Of a stretch of 64,000 bases of DNA, positions 24,599 to 34,194 are shown piece after piece. The stretch's first letter is position 1, and the number at the start of each line of letters is the position of its first letter. The notes beneath the pieces were generated by a model. It was not told the origin of the DNA, made no database searches, and worked only from the letters and a program-made list of their open reading frames with translations. The stretch is from UBA1351 sp963677885 (GTDB lineage Bacteria > Bacillota > Clostridia > Lachnospirales > Vallitaleaceae). Where the stretch lies: contig OY782500.1 of assembly GCA_963677885.1 (NCBI GenBank), positions 3,844,001 through 3,908,000 on the forward strand, written 5' to 3'. The position numbers and the translations under genes were made by a program.

Positions 24599-26338
24599 AT
24601 GATAAAAGTTGAAAAGTTATCCTATTCATTTCCGAATAAGGACTTATATAATAATGTTTCATTTACTATTGAGCATGGACAGCACTGTGCCTTTATAGGA
24701 GCCAGTGGTTCAGGTAAATCCACCTTGGTGGATATTATTTTGGACCCAGATGATGTGATGTTTAAGGGAAAACTGGAAGTCAATATCAGTCGAAAAATCG
24801 GCTGTGTCAGCCAGTTTTCCCATGTGGGTGAGAGGGACAACCTGTCAGTTTTTGACTATATAGCCCAGGACTTTATCAGCATGCAAAAAGAAATTGAAAG
24901 TATATGTCTTGATATGGAAAGTGCAGAGGATTTGGAATCCTTGATGGAAGCTTACCAAGAGGCTTTCGATCGATATGAAGCTATTGGTGGTGATGGATAT
25001 GAAGCCATGATTAATCAACAGCTTAATCTGTCAGGCCTTTTTCAGTATAAGGACCTTAACGTTACCAAGTTAAGTGGCGGAGAGTTCAAATTGGTTCAGA
25101 TTATCAAGGAGATGCTGACAAGTCCTGAGTTGGTCATTATGGATGAACCGGATGTCTTTCTTGACTTTGAGAACTTAAATGCTCTTAGAAAACTCTTGAA
25201 TCACCATAAAGGAACCCTCTTGATTATTACCCATAACCGGTATCTTCTTGACCACTGCTTCAATAAGATACTGCATCTTGAAAATGAAGAGATTAGAGAA
25301 TTTGATGGTAAATTCGTTGAGTATAATTTTAGCCTCCTTCAGGAAAAAATTGACCAACAAGAGTTGGCTATTGCCGATGAAGAGGAAATCAAACGGAATG
25401 AGGCTATTATTGACCGCTTAAGAGATATTTCCAGTGTGGATACAGAGAAAGCGAGAGGTAAATCTCTAAAGGCAAGAGTCAAAATCCAGGAACGTCTGAT
25501 TAAAAATCAGGTCCAGGCTCCTTATGTGGAGATTAAGCGACCAGAGATTGACTTGTCGATGGCAGAGGAAGAAAGTGACGTAATTCTATTAAGTGTTGAA
25601 GATTACAGTGTGGCTTTTGACCAACCACTCCTCGAGAATGTTAGTTTTACCATTGGTGCTCATGAAAAAATCGCCTTAATCGGTGGCAATGGAACAGGAA
25701 AAACTACCCTGATACGTGATATCGTCAAAGGTGACCACCCAGCCATTAAACTGAGCGAGGATGCCAGAATCGCATATCTGTCACAGGTTCAAAATGAAGT
25801 CCTTCAGGAAGACGTGACCATATTGGATACCTTTATGGATTTAGGTTTTGACACCTATAGCCAGGCCGAGGACTTCTTGGCAGAATACGGCTTCAAGGGC
25901 GAGGTTCTCCACCAGAAAATTGCCTCCCTATCCGGTGGTGAAAAGAATATCCTCCAAATCGCCAAACTATCGGTAACCCATGGTAATCTCCTGCTCCTGG
26001 ACGAGCCGACCAGTCATCTGGATACCTATTCCCAGATGGCTCTAGAAGAGGCTATTTCTAATTATAAGGGTGCAGTGCTCATGATCAGCCATGATTACTA
26101 TTCTATTGTCAACTGTATGGATGGGGTCTTGATCATTGAGGATAAAACAGTTCGCAGAACCAAAATGAAAAAATTTAAGCGGATGATTTACGCCAATTAT
26201 TTTGACAAGGATTATTTAGTTTCGGAAGAAAAGAAAAAAGCTGTCGAAACGAAGATTGCCTTGGCTCTTAAAGATAAGAACTTTGAAGAGGCTAGAGAAC
26301 TGTCAGAGGAGTTGGAAGAGATTATTGGTATGATGTAA
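24599..26338 (+). CDS. ABC-F family ATP-binding protein
   Basis: A 579-residue soluble protein with two ABC domains and no membrane segment. Domain 1 has GASGSGKSTL (about 35) and LSGGEFKLVQI (about 160); domain 2 has GGNGTGKTTL (about 362) and LSGGEKNILQIAKL (about 443) with LLLDEPTSHLDT. A charged linker (about 240-320) joins them. The C-terminal 40 residues (ALKDKNFEEARELSEELEE) resemble a UvrB/UvrC helical hairpin. ABC-F proteins act on ribosomes as translation factors or antibiotic-resistance proteins; which applies here is unknown. ATG 24599 is placed 9 bases after GGAGGA. Confidence 0.9.
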   Translation: MIKVEKLSYSFPNKDLYNNVSFTIEHGQHCAFIGASGSGKSTLVDIILDPDDVMFKGKLEVNISRKIGCVSQFSHVGERDNLSVFDYIAQDFISMQKEIESICLDMESAEDLESLMEAYQEAFDRYEAIGGDGYEAMINQQLNLSGLFQYKDLNVTKLSGGEFKLVQIIKEMLTSPELVIMDEPDVFLDFENLNALRKLLNHHKGTLLIITHNRYLLDHCFNKILHLENEEIREFDGKFVEYNFSLLQEKIDQQELAIADEEEIKRNEAIIDRLRDISSVDTEKARGKSLKARVKIQERLIKNQVQAPYVEIKRPEIDLSMAEEESDVILLSVEDYSVAFDQPLLENVSFTIGAHEKIALIGGNGTGKTTLIRDIVKGDHPAIKLSEDARIAYLSQVQNEVLQEDVTILDTFMDLGFDTYSQAEDFLAEYGFKGEVLHQKIASLSGGEKNILQIAKLSVTHGNLLLLDEPTSHLDTYSQMALEEAISNYKGAVLMISHDYYSIVNCMDGVLIIEDKTVRRTKMKKFKRMIYANYFDKDYLVSEEKKKAVETKIALALKDKNFEEARELSEELEEIIGMM

Positions 26339-26646
26339 GTTGTTATTAATATTTTCTTTAGGATTACAAGATCAGAAGAAAACAATCATGGTACTGGTTG
26401 GTATATGCTTTCACATTCAATTGCAATGCCAACTAGTGCTTTATTCCCTGAAAAATGATATAATAAAGTATACTTTTTACTTGAGCATTCAGCTCAAAGG
26501 ATTTTCTGTTTTCATCAGAAAGTTTTTCACCATGAGAAGAGATTCGCATATAATTACATTTTGGATAGCCCTGTCATTTTTTAAGTATAATGATTTTTTT
26601 GGTGTAGACTTTATGCTAGTTTTATAACAATTCATGGAGGTAATTT
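26339..26646. other. Intergenic region before histidine kinase gene
   Basis: About 308 bases without a credible gene. It contains an extended -10, TGATATAAT (TATAAT 26459-26464), and a second TATAAT at 26586-26591 that could drive the histidine kinase gene at 26647. A 95-codon open frame here is hydrophobic, low in complexity and lacks an RBS. Confidence 0.5.
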
Positions 26647-28320
26647 ATGAACCCAGGAAATGAGCCAAACAATGATCTTCTTTTTAAGTTAATGACTGAA
26701 ATGCCTATGATCTATTATGGAATTGACACAGATTGGAATTTCACCCTTTCTGAAGGTAGGGGTCTGCAAAAACTTGGCCTGAAACCAGGTGAGGTTGTCG
26801 GTAGAAATGCCAAGGAAATGTACGCTAGTGTGCCTAAGATTATTCATGCCATTGAGGAGGCCTTTACAGGAAAGAGTGTTCATACAGAGCATCAATTGGG
26901 AGACCTGTATTTGGAAAATTATATTATTCCTACCTATTCAGAATATGGGAAGATTGTTGGTATCCTTGGAGCTACTATGGATATTACAGAGAGAAAAAGG
27001 TCTGAAATTGAGTTGAAGGAGCTTCAGGTTTTTCAACGGGCACTTATTGATTCTGTACCTGGATTACTTTATTTGTATAATTCCAAAGGGGAGCTTATCT
27101 TCTGGAATAAGCAGCATGAAACATTAACCGGTTATTCAGATGAAGAGCTGGATCATTTCCAGCTGATGGATTGGTATCCAGAAGATACAGAGAGTCAGCA
27201 AAATGTCATCAAAGGTTTGGAGGCAACTGCAGTCAATGGATTTGGTGATGCCGAGGCCAACTTAAGAATAAAGGATGGATCCAAGGTCAGTTACTATTTT
27301 ACAGCCTGTCCTCTTGTTGTTAATGGGCAAGACTGTTTTGTAGGTATAGGTATTAATATTGCTAAACGTAAAGAAATGGAAAAAGAGCTTAAAGAACTTA
27401 ACCAAAACCTTGAACTTCAGGTCAAGGAAAGGACCCAGGAGTTGTTAAGTGCTAATGAAGAATTGTCAAAAGCCAATGAAGAACTTAGAAAACTCAATCA
27501 GGAAATGGCCCTAATGAATGATGAGTTGGTCAAAAAGAATGAAAAAATAACTAAGATGCAGAACTTCCTGATTGAGTCTGAAAAAATGGCAGCACTTGGT
27601 GGCCTGGTTGCAGGCGTTGCCCATGAAGTTAACACACCTATTGGGGTGGGGATTACAGCTGCAACACATATGATAGATGTTATTGAAGAAGTCAATCGAG
27701 GTCTGGAAAACAAGAAGATAAATGTTGAAAATGTAGGTTCTTATTTTGATGAAATGAAAGAAGCTGCCCATATTATTGACAAAAACTTAGGTAGAGCAGG
27801 TAAGTTGATTCAGAGTTTCAAAAAATTATCGGTGGATCAATCCAGTGAACCCCGAAGGGTTTTTAAGGTAGGCCAATACCTTGATGAAATTATTATCAGC
27901 CTAAGTCCAACACTTAAAAAGTCTCAAGTTACTATGGAGGTAGCCTGTGATGATACTATATCTATTGATGGATATCCGGGAGCCTTTTCCCAAGTGATCA
28001 CCAATCTAGTTATGAACTCGCTAAGTCATGGGTTTGAGGAAAGGGATAAAGGAAAGATTAAAATAGACATTGAAGCTGTTGAAGGGGGACTCCAGCTTAC
28101 ATATTCAGATGATGGAAAGGGGATGGAGGACGACGTACTTCAAAAAATCTTTGACCCCTTCTTTACAACCAAAAGGGCTAAAGGTGGAACCGGATTAGGT
28201 CTTTCCATGGTTTATTCCATTATAACCCAGCAGTTTAGCGGGACTATTGCATGTTCAAGTAATCCTGATTCAGGGACTGTATTCGAAATTTTCTTATCTG
28301 AGAAGGGAGCTGATCGTTAA
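26647..28320 (+). CDS. PAS-domain sensor histidine kinase
   Basis: A 557-residue cytoplasmic kinase. Two PAS domains (about 10-120 and 128-245) precede a coiled coil (about 245-312), a phosphoacceptor helix with the histidine in GVAHEVNTPIGVG (about 324-336) and a HATPase domain with NLVMNSLSHG (N box, about 453) and GGTGLGLSMVYSI (about 516). There are no membrane helices, so it senses an internal cue through PAS. RBS GGAGGT. Kinases of this build normally precede a response-regulator gene; here a 20-codon stub of one begins in the stop codon (see 28320). Confidence 0.92.
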   Translation: MNPGNEPNNDLLFKLMTEMPMIYYGIDTDWNFTLSEGRGLQKLGLKPGEVVGRNAKEMYASVPKIIHAIEEAFTGKSVHTEHQLGDLYLENYIIPTYSEYGKIVGILGATMDITERKRSEIELKELQVFQRALIDSVPGLLYLYNSKGELIFWNKQHETLTGYSDEELDHFQLMDWYPEDTESQQNVIKGLEATAVNGFGDAEANLRIKDGSKVSYYFTACPLVVNGQDCFVGIGINIAKRKEMEKELKELNQNLELQVKERTQELLSANEELSKANEELRKLNQEMALMNDELVKKNEKITKMQNFLIESEKMAALGGLVAGVAHEVNTPIGVGITAATHMIDVIEEVNRGLENKKINVENVGSYFDEMKEAAHIIDKNLGRAGKLIQSFKKLSVDQSSEPRRVFKVGQYLDEIIISLSPTLKKSQVTMEVACDDTISIDGYPGAFSQVITNLVMNSLSHGFEERDKGKIKIDIEAVEGGLQLTYSDDGKGMEDDVLQKIFDPFFTTKRAKGGTGLGLSMVYSIITQQFSGTIACSSNPDSGTVFEIFLSEKGADR

Positions 28321-28382
28321 TGGATGTAGATAAGAACAAACCATGGAAGTTGTTGATGGTGGATGACGATGAAGCCGATTAG
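28320..28382 (+). pseudogene. Truncated response regulator (5' stub of receiver domain)
   Basis: An ATG overlapping the kinase stop codon (TAATG) opens a 20-codon frame reading MDVDKNKPWKLLMVDDDEAD followed by TAG. The WKLLMVDDDE segment is the first beta strand and acidic pocket of a receiver domain, as in DUF3369/HD-type response regulators that start with this tryptophan-containing motif. The rest of the gene is missing, and the stop codon overlaps the terminal codon of the convergent fdhD gene. The regulator was evidently cut off by a deletion or inversion with a junction near 28380. Confidence 0.8.
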
Positions 28383-29143
28383 TATATGTTCATCCTTTGA
28401 CCTCTGGCAAAACCGATGATTTGTATCTTGTATTTTTTTGCCAGCTCAAGGGCATGGGATGTGGGAGCTGACCTTGAAACAATAAGGGGAATAGATGCCC
28501 GTATCATCTTACTGATGATATCGGAAGATATTCTGCCTGTTGTCAGAAGAAGCTTGTCTGACATGGTTATTTGATTCATTAAGGACCAACCGATAATCTT
28601 ATCAAGAGCATTGTGACGGCCGATATCATCTTCTACTATGAGAATAGTCGATGAATCTGCCAGACCGCAGGTATGTACACCTCCAGTGTCTTTAAATAAG
28701 GTGGAGGTGGAATTAAAGTCATGCATTAAAGCTAATAGAGTCGCCTTATTGTAAGGCATAGGACCTGTTTTTTTATGGCTGGGATCCGGAAGAGGGTAAG
28801 AAATGGTCCTGTTTTTTCCACAACCTGATGTAACCGTCCGCTGGCCCAGGATTCTTTGTCCAGAAAAGATATATGTATCTTTTGTCTTAAGTTCTATATT
28901 CACTTGTCTTTTCTTTTCATCAAAATCAATGTGATGAATATCCTGGTAGGAGCCTATGATACCTTCCGAATAAATAAATCCGACACAAAGAGCTTTCATT
29001 GAGTCTGGTGTGCACATAAGGGTGGCAAGATTTATCTTGTTTATGGACAGTAGAAGGGGATACTCTATGCTTATCTCATCTATTGTTTCCTTCTCATCAC
29101 TAGTGGTGTATTTTATGATTGGGACCTTCTTTTTGACTTCCAT
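28379..29143 (-). CDS. fdhD: Formate dehydrogenase accessory sulfurtransferase
   Basis: A 254-residue FdhD protein. It binds bis-MGD cofactor and passes sulfur from a cysteine desulfurase to activate formate dehydrogenase. Signature regions are CVGFIYSEGIIG (about 52), RTVTSGCGKNRT (about 104, the sulfur-carrying cysteine), GGVHTCGLAD (about 149) and EDDIGRHNALDKIIGWSL (about 166-183). Only one cysteine stands where E. coli FdhD has C-x2-C. It is the last gene of fdhA-mobA-fdhD, 20 bases after mobA. Its C-terminus is complete despite the nearby rearrangement junction. Confidence 0.93.
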   Translation of the reverse strand: MEVKKKVPIIKYTTSDEKETIDEISIEYPLLLSINKINLATLMCTPDSMKALCVGFIYSEGIIGSYQDIHHIDFDEKKRQVNIELKTKDTYIFSGQRILGQRTVTSGCGKNRTISYPLPDPSHKKTGPMPYNKATLLALMHDFNSTSTLFKDTGGVHTCGLADSSTILIVEDDIGRHNALDKIIGWSLMNQITMSDKLLLTTGRISSDIISKMIRASIPLIVSRSAPTSHALELAKKYKIQIIGFARGQRMNIY

Positions 29144-29163
29144 ATTATCTCCTTTACCTGCAA

Positions 29164-29784
29164 TTAAATATGATTAACCCTATCTTGAAAGGCATCTACT
29201 TTCATCGGTGTATTTAAATTAGTGAACATGGCTAATCCCCGGGGAAAAGAAGAAATTTCTTCTTCAGAAAAGGAAATATAGGACCTTTCCCTGATGAAAC
29301 GACTAATCTTTAAGTGGTCTTTTTGGATGGACATTTCCATATCACTTGATAGGCTTTTATGGTAAAAAGCATTAAAGGGTTCCATGTAACCTTGGACTAT
29401 GCTGACGCAAGCCTTAACCGGTGGCAGGTCAGTTTTTTTTGCATCTAAAAGCCGTTTTTTCATAGCTTGTATATAGACCGGATCTATGATTGGCATATCT
29501 CCTGCAGTAATATATACATAAGAGGATGAGGCAAGGGTAAGACCACGGTGGATACCTGCCATAGGTCCTTTCTCCTTATAAGTGTCCGAAAAGATCTTAT
29601 ATTTAGAGGGACTGTAAAGCTCGGGTCTGTTGGTGATGATGATAATGTCGTCAAAGATCTTTTCCAGCTGTTTTGCAATATAGCAAACCATGGGCATACT
29701 TTTGATGGTAAGTTCCTGTTTGTCAAATCCCATACGACTGCTTTTTCCACCAGCCAGAATGACAGCAGTTTTAAAAGTAACCAT
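29164..29784 (-). CDS. mobA: Molybdenum cofactor guanylyltransferase
   Basis: A 206-residue MobA-type nucleotidyltransferase that adds GMP to molybdopterin to make the guanine dinucleotide cofactor needed by formate dehydrogenase. The GTP-binding loop AVILAGGKSSRMGFDKQ is at residues 7-23, and ITAGDMPIIDP (about 91-101) carries the metal-binding Asp. The start codon overlaps the fdhA stop by one base, so the two are translationally coupled. Cofactor and enzyme synthesis share one operon. Confidence 0.9.
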   Translation of the reverse strand: MVTFKTAVILAGGKSSRMGFDKQELTIKSMPMVCYIAKQLEKIFDDIIIITNRPELYSPSKYKIFSDTYKEKGPMAGIHRGLTLASSSYVYITAGDMPIIDPVYIQAMKKRLLDAKKTDLPPVKACVSIVQGYMEPFNAFYHKSLSSDMEMSIQKDHLKISRFIRERSYISFSEEEISSFPRGLAMFTNLNTPMKVDAFQDRVNHI

Positions 29785-32489
29785 TAGCTTTCTCTCCTTA
29801 TCGGGCAGGCTTCCATGCGAACAGCGGCAACTTTTAGTTCGGGTATTTTGGCAATTGGGTCAAGAACTACGTTGGTTAACATGTTGGCAGGGGCATCATC
29901 ATAATGAAAAGGCATAAAAACAACACCTTCCTGAGCGGATTCTGTTACCTTGACAGTCGTAACAACCTGGCCTCTTCTAGAAGTGACTTTGACAGGTTCA
30001 CCGTCTTTAACACCTATGGCTAGAGCAGTCACTGGATGGACTTCAACATAGGATGAGGGATATAAGGCGTCAATGGCTTCAACCCTTTTAGTCATGGTTC
30101 TGGTGTGCCAGTGATAGAGGTTTCTACCCGTTGTCAGAATTAAGGGGTAGTCATCACTGATGAGCTCAGCAGGATGATTATATGGTGCCACATCAAAAAG
30201 CCCTTTTCCCCTTTTAAACATATCTTCATAAAGGAATTTGGTTCCCGGATGATTGATATCAGGGCATGGCCACTGGAGACCATCCTGGTCAAGACGGCTG
30301 TATCTTATGCCACCATATATGGGTGTCACAGAAGCAATTTCGTCCATAATCTCAGATGGATGACTATAGGTGGTTGGAATACCCATACGATTCATGAATT
30401 CCATGAGTATTTCCCAGTCTGCCAGAGCCAACCCAGGTGGTTCTACAGCTTTTCGTACCCGTTGGATACGGCGTTCAGTATTGGTGAAACTGCCGTCTTT
30501 TTCAGCAAAACAGGCAGCAGGAAGAACGACGTCAGCCAGTTTGGCGGTGTCTGTTAGGAAAATATCCTGAACGACAAGAAACTCGGTTGCCTTCATGGAT
30601 TCTACAACATGATTCAGGTCAGGTTCGGACAACATGGGATTTTCTCCCATAACATATAAAAACTTAATGTCCCCGGTGCCGCCGCCATGAATGATCTCAG
30701 TAACTGTCAAACCAATTTCGTCTGACAGGTCGCCATCCCAAAACTTGATGAACTTATGAATAACATGAGGATCACTGACTTTTTGATAACCGGGAAATAC
30801 GTTGGGAAGTGCTCCCAAATCGCAGGCTCCCTGGACATTGTTCTGTCCCCTTAGAGGATTAACCCCTGTTGACTCCCTACCAAGATTTCCACATAGGAGG
30901 GCTAAGGCAGACAGCTCTTTAACACCTTGGGTTCCAGTGGAGTGTTGGGTGACACCCATGGCGTAATAGATGGCTGACCGATTACCACCGGCATAAATTC
31001 TGGCAGCTTTTTTAATATCTTCAAGGTCTACTCCGCAGATTTCTGCTGCTGAGTCCGGGGAGCATTGCCTAATAATCTGGGACATATAATCGAAGTTTTC
31101 CGTACGATTTCTGATAAAGTCCTGATCATGGAGATTTTCGTCGAGAATGATATGCATCATGGCATTAATAATGGCCACATTAGTACCTGGCTTAATCTGA
31201 AGGAATACATCAGCATACTCGGCCAGTTCGATTCGACGTGGATCGATAACAATCAGTTTTGAACCACCTGCTTTAGTCTGTTTGATAAAAGAACCTATCA
31301 CAGGATGGGTTTCTGTTGTATTGGATCCTGTTACCAGTATGACATCCGAACCTAGAACTTCTGCGTTGGAATTGGTCATGGCTCCGCTGCCAAGGGTAGA
31401 GGCAAGTCCGGCGACTGTTGAGGAATGGCAAAGTCTGGCACAGTGGTCTACGCTGTTGGAGCCAAAAGCAAGTCGAATCATTTTTTGGAAGAGATAATTT
31501 TCTTCATTGGTACATCTGGCTGAGGATAAACCTGCAAAGACACTGGAACCATAGGAGGTCTTTAAGGCCTTGGCCTTATCCACCATGAGCGATAAAGCTT
31601 CATCCCAGGAAGCCTCAACCAGTCGTCCCTCCTTACGAATGAGAGGACTGGTCAGACGGTCAGGATGGTTAATGAATTTATAGGCGAATTTGCCTTTAAC
31701 ACAAAGAAGCCCCTGATTGGCTTTTCCATCGATAGGCTCTACTTCAACTACTTGATTATCTTTTACAAGCAGGTTCATCTGGCACCCAACACCACAATAA
31801 CCACAAGTGGTTGGAACCTTTTTACTTTCCCAATATCTGAACTTGGTCTTTTTCTTGGGGCTAAGGGCACCTGTAGGACAATAAGAGACGCAGTTGCCAC
31901 AGTAGACGCATTGGGAATGGTCAAGACCTAATTCAAAAGGACTGGTGACTTCAGTAGCAAATCCTCTTTTGTGTTTTCCAATAGCATGGGATTGTTGCAG
32001 CTCGTCACAGATACGGACACATTTTCCACATTTAATACACTTGGCCGGATCAAAATCATAAAACCGATTTGAAGAATCAATGGGTGTGGTTGTTTTTAAA
32101 CCATCTGGAAAAGGTGAGGTTTTGATATCATATAGGAAACAGTAATCCTGGAGCTTACAGTTTCCTGCCGCGCTGCAGGTGAGACAATCAAGGGGATGGT
32201 CAGACATAAGAAGTTCAAGAACTACTTTCCGTCCTTCAATGACTCTGGCATTATCTGTTTCAATAACCATGCCATCCTTAACCAGGGTATTACAGGAAGT
32301 AACCAAGTTTTTGCTGCCTTTGACCTCAACCAGGCACATGCGGCATGCACCCCCATCTCTTAAGGACAAGTGATTCTGATGGCATAAGGTAGGTATATGG
32401 ATACCATTATCCCTTGCAACATCCAAAATAGTCAGTCCTTCAGATACTTGGATAGGTTGATTGTTTAACGTAAGACGAATGAGAGCCAT
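29784..32489 (-). CDS. fdhA: Formate dehydrogenase catalytic subunit, NuoG-like, cysteine type
   Basis: A 901-residue molybdo- or tungsto-enzyme. In order: a [2Fe-2S] domain (1-75, CHQNHLSLRDGGACRMC), a NuoG-type His/Cys cluster region, two [4Fe-4S] motifs (CIKCGKCVRIC about 146, CVYCGNCVSYC about 189), the MopB [4Fe-4S] CGYCGVGCQMN (about 225), and the active site HCARLCHSSTVAG with Cys near 354 encoded by TGC, not a UGA selenocysteine. The C-terminus is the cofactor-binding domain. I start it at ATG 32489, 5 bases after GAGG. No NuoE/NuoF-like partner is adjacent. Confidence 0.93.
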   Translation of the reverse strand: MALIRLTLNNQPIQVSEGLTILDVARDNGIHIPTLCHQNHLSLRDGGACRMCLVEVKGSKNLVTSCNTLVKDGMVIETDNARVIEGRKVVLELLMSDHPLDCLTCSAAGNCKLQDYCFLYDIKTSPFPDGLKTTTPIDSSNRFYDFDPAKCIKCGKCVRICDELQQSHAIGKHKRGFATEVTSPFELGLDHSQCVYCGNCVSYCPTGALSPKKKTKFRYWESKKVPTTCGYCGVGCQMNLLVKDNQVVEVEPIDGKANQGLLCVKGKFAYKFINHPDRLTSPLIRKEGRLVEASWDEALSLMVDKAKALKTSYGSSVFAGLSSARCTNEENYLFQKMIRLAFGSNSVDHCARLCHSSTVAGLASTLGSGAMTNSNAEVLGSDVILVTGSNTTETHPVIGSFIKQTKAGGSKLIVIDPRRIELAEYADVFLQIKPGTNVAIINAMMHIILDENLHDQDFIRNRTENFDYMSQIIRQCSPDSAAEICGVDLEDIKKAARIYAGGNRSAIYYAMGVTQHSTGTQGVKELSALALLCGNLGRESTGVNPLRGQNNVQGACDLGALPNVFPGYQKVSDPHVIHKFIKFWDGDLSDEIGLTVTEIIHGGGTGDIKFLYVMGENPMLSEPDLNHVVESMKATEFLVVQDIFLTDTAKLADVVLPAACFAEKDGSFTNTERRIQRVRKAVEPPGLALADWEILMEFMNRMGIPTTYSHPSEIMDEIASVTPIYGGIRYSRLDQDGLQWPCPDINHPGTKFLYEDMFKRGKGLFDVAPYNHPAELISDDYPLILTTGRNLYHWHTRTMTKRVEAIDALYPSSYVEVHPVTALAIGVKDGEPVKVTSRRGQVVTTVKVTESAQEGVVFMPFHYDDAPANMLTNVVLDPIAKIPELKVAAVRMEACPIRRES

Positions 32490-32641
32490 CATTACCTCGC
32501 TTCCCAGGACACATGGACCAGTTTTTGATTGATATTTATATATTAAGTGTACTACTTTTACAGGCTTTTTCAAGGCTTATGAAGGAAATCTTTCAGAACA
32601 AGAGCAAGGTGAAAAGAATCTCTTAAATCCAGGTTTATGAG

Positions 32642-32670
32642 TTGGGGAAATGTCCAAGGAATGATATAAT
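32642..32670 (+). promoter_or_regulatory. Promoter of potassium uptake genes
   Basis: -35 TTGGGG (32642-32647), a 17-bp spacer and an extended -10 TGATATAAT (TATAAT 32665-32670), 34 bases before the trkH-type gene. Confidence 0.7.
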
Positions 32671-32703
32671 TGATGTAGAATAGGCTTTGAGGAAAGGAGA
32701 TCT

Positions 32704-34185
32704 ATGGTGAGGTTAAAAACGCTGGTAAGACTATCAAGTTCCTTGTTGCTGGTTATGGCTGTTCTGCTTTTACTGCCCCTTATTATTGCTTTTATCTATA
32801 AAGAAGATGCCCATGTTTATGAGACTTTTCTTATATCGGCCGGTATATCTTTGGTGGTGGGCATATTTTTTAGGTGGATGACTAAAAATCATCAGGCAAA
32901 ACTGGATTTGACAACGTCTATGATCCTATGTACTTTACTGTGGATACTCTTGTCCTTAATTGGCTCCATACCCTTTAAGATAGGCCTTAATAAATCCTTT
33001 ATTGATGCTTATTTTGAAGCGGTGTCCGGTTTTACTACGACAGGAATTACGGTTTTTCAAGGACTGGACAAGATGTCTCATGCCATTTTATTTTGGCGAA
33101 GTCTTATCCAGTGGCTAGGCGGTCTTGGTATTTTGACCTTTTTTCTTTTTATTACAGCCAACGCAGAAGGAGATTTGTGGAACCTATTTAGTGCAGAAGG
33201 TCACAAGATATCTTCATCACGACCTGTTCCCAATGTCTATCGGACCATTAAGTATTTCTGGATGATTTATGGACTCTTTACACTTTTAGAGATTATCTTT
33301 TTATGGATCTTGGGTTTGGATTTTTTTGAGGCCTTGATTCATAGTTTGACGACCCTGTCGACCGGTGGATTTTCCAATCATGATACTTCCATTGCCTACT
33401 ATCAAATGGCAGGGTATAAGCATTATAAAATGATCGAGTATACCCTTGTATTCTTTATGATTCTCGGCGGCATTAATTTCCTGGTTCATTACAAAATGCT
33501 GAGGGAGGACCCTTTGGCTATATTTCATGATAAAGAGGCAAAATGGTTTCTGTCAATTATTAGCGTTTTTTCAGGACTGACTTTGGTTGGTATCGCCATG
33601 TCAAAGGGGATGAATCTTCATGAGCTTGAGGAGACCATTCGAAAAACTGTCTTTCAGATTGTGTCGGTTATGACCACCACCGGATTTGGAACAGAAGATA
33701 TTGGATCAGCATTTTTTCCGGTTATTACAAAGCAGCTGTTTATTCTTTTAATGATTATTGGTGGTTGTGTTGGTTCAACTTCCGGAGGTGTTAAAGTGCT
33801 TCGACTTATTGTCATGGGAAAACTGCTTAAACGGGAAGTGACTAAGCTGTCTCTTCCGCCAGGGGCGGTTTTACCGGTTACCGTTGACCAAACGCCCATT
33901 AGCCATGATGAGGTTCTTCGTGTCACGTCGATTATCGCCGGTTGGCTCCTATTAATAGTTTTGGGATCAGGGATTACAGCTTTGTTTTCCGATTTAGGTC
34001 CTTTTGAAGCCTTTTCAGGTATGGCTTCTGCTGTGGGTAATATAGGTCCCTTTTACTTTGGTGTTGCCAAGATGGCTTCACTTTCGTGGGTAGTCAAAGC
34101 AACTTTTATTGTTGGTATGTTGGCAGGACGTCTGGAACTGTTACCCATATATATACTCTTATCTAAGAGAGCATGGAAATCATAA
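32704..34185 (+). CDS. TrkH/KtrB-family potassium transporter, membrane subunit
   Basis: A 493-residue K+ uptake subunit with about ten or more membrane helices and the four pore-loop repeats of the SKT family: VSGFTTTGITVF (about 102), LTTLSTGGFSNHD (about 216), VSVMTTTGFGTED (about 322) and ASAVGNIGPFYFG (about 443), each with the filter glycine. It partners with the RCK protein encoded 9 bases downstream. Length suits TrkH rather than the shorter KtrB. GGAGA upstream of the ATG is the RBS. Confidence 0.93.
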   Translation: MVRLKTLVRLSSSLLLVMAVLLLLPLIIAFIYKEDAHVYETFLISAGISLVVGIFFRWMTKNHQAKLDLTTSMILCTLLWILLSLIGSIPFKIGLNKSFIDAYFEAVSGFTTTGITVFQGLDKMSHAILFWRSLIQWLGGLGILTFFLFITANAEGDLWNLFSAEGHKISSSRPVPNVYRTIKYFWMIYGLFTLLEIIFLWILGLDFFEALIHSLTTLSTGGFSNHDTSIAYYQMAGYKHYKMIEYTLVFFMILGGINFLVHYKMLREDPLAIFHDKEAKWFLSIISVFSGLTLVGIAMSKGMNLHELEETIRKTVFQIVSVMTTTGFGTEDIGSAFFPVITKQLFILLMIIGGCVGSTSGGVKVLRLIVMGKLLKREVTKLSLPPGAVLPVTVDQTPISHDEVLRVTSIIAGWLLLIVLGSGITALFSDLGPFEAFSGMASAVGNIGPFYFGVAKMASLSWVVKATFIVGMLAGRLELLPIYILLSKRAWKS

Positions 34186-34194
34186 GGAGGGTTT

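Noticed and set aside
26340..26627. 95-codon hydrophobic frame after the ABC-F gene
   Set aside because: No RBS, low-complexity composition and promoter-like TATAAT boxes inside; treated as intergenic.
28370..28390. Insertion sequence at the response-regulator truncation
   Set aside because: No transposase, terminal inverted repeat or target duplication is visible; a simple deletion or inversion explains the junction.
31428..31430. Selenocysteine codon in fdhA
   Set aside because: The active-site codon is TGC (Cys) on the coding strand and the frame needs no UGA readthrough.
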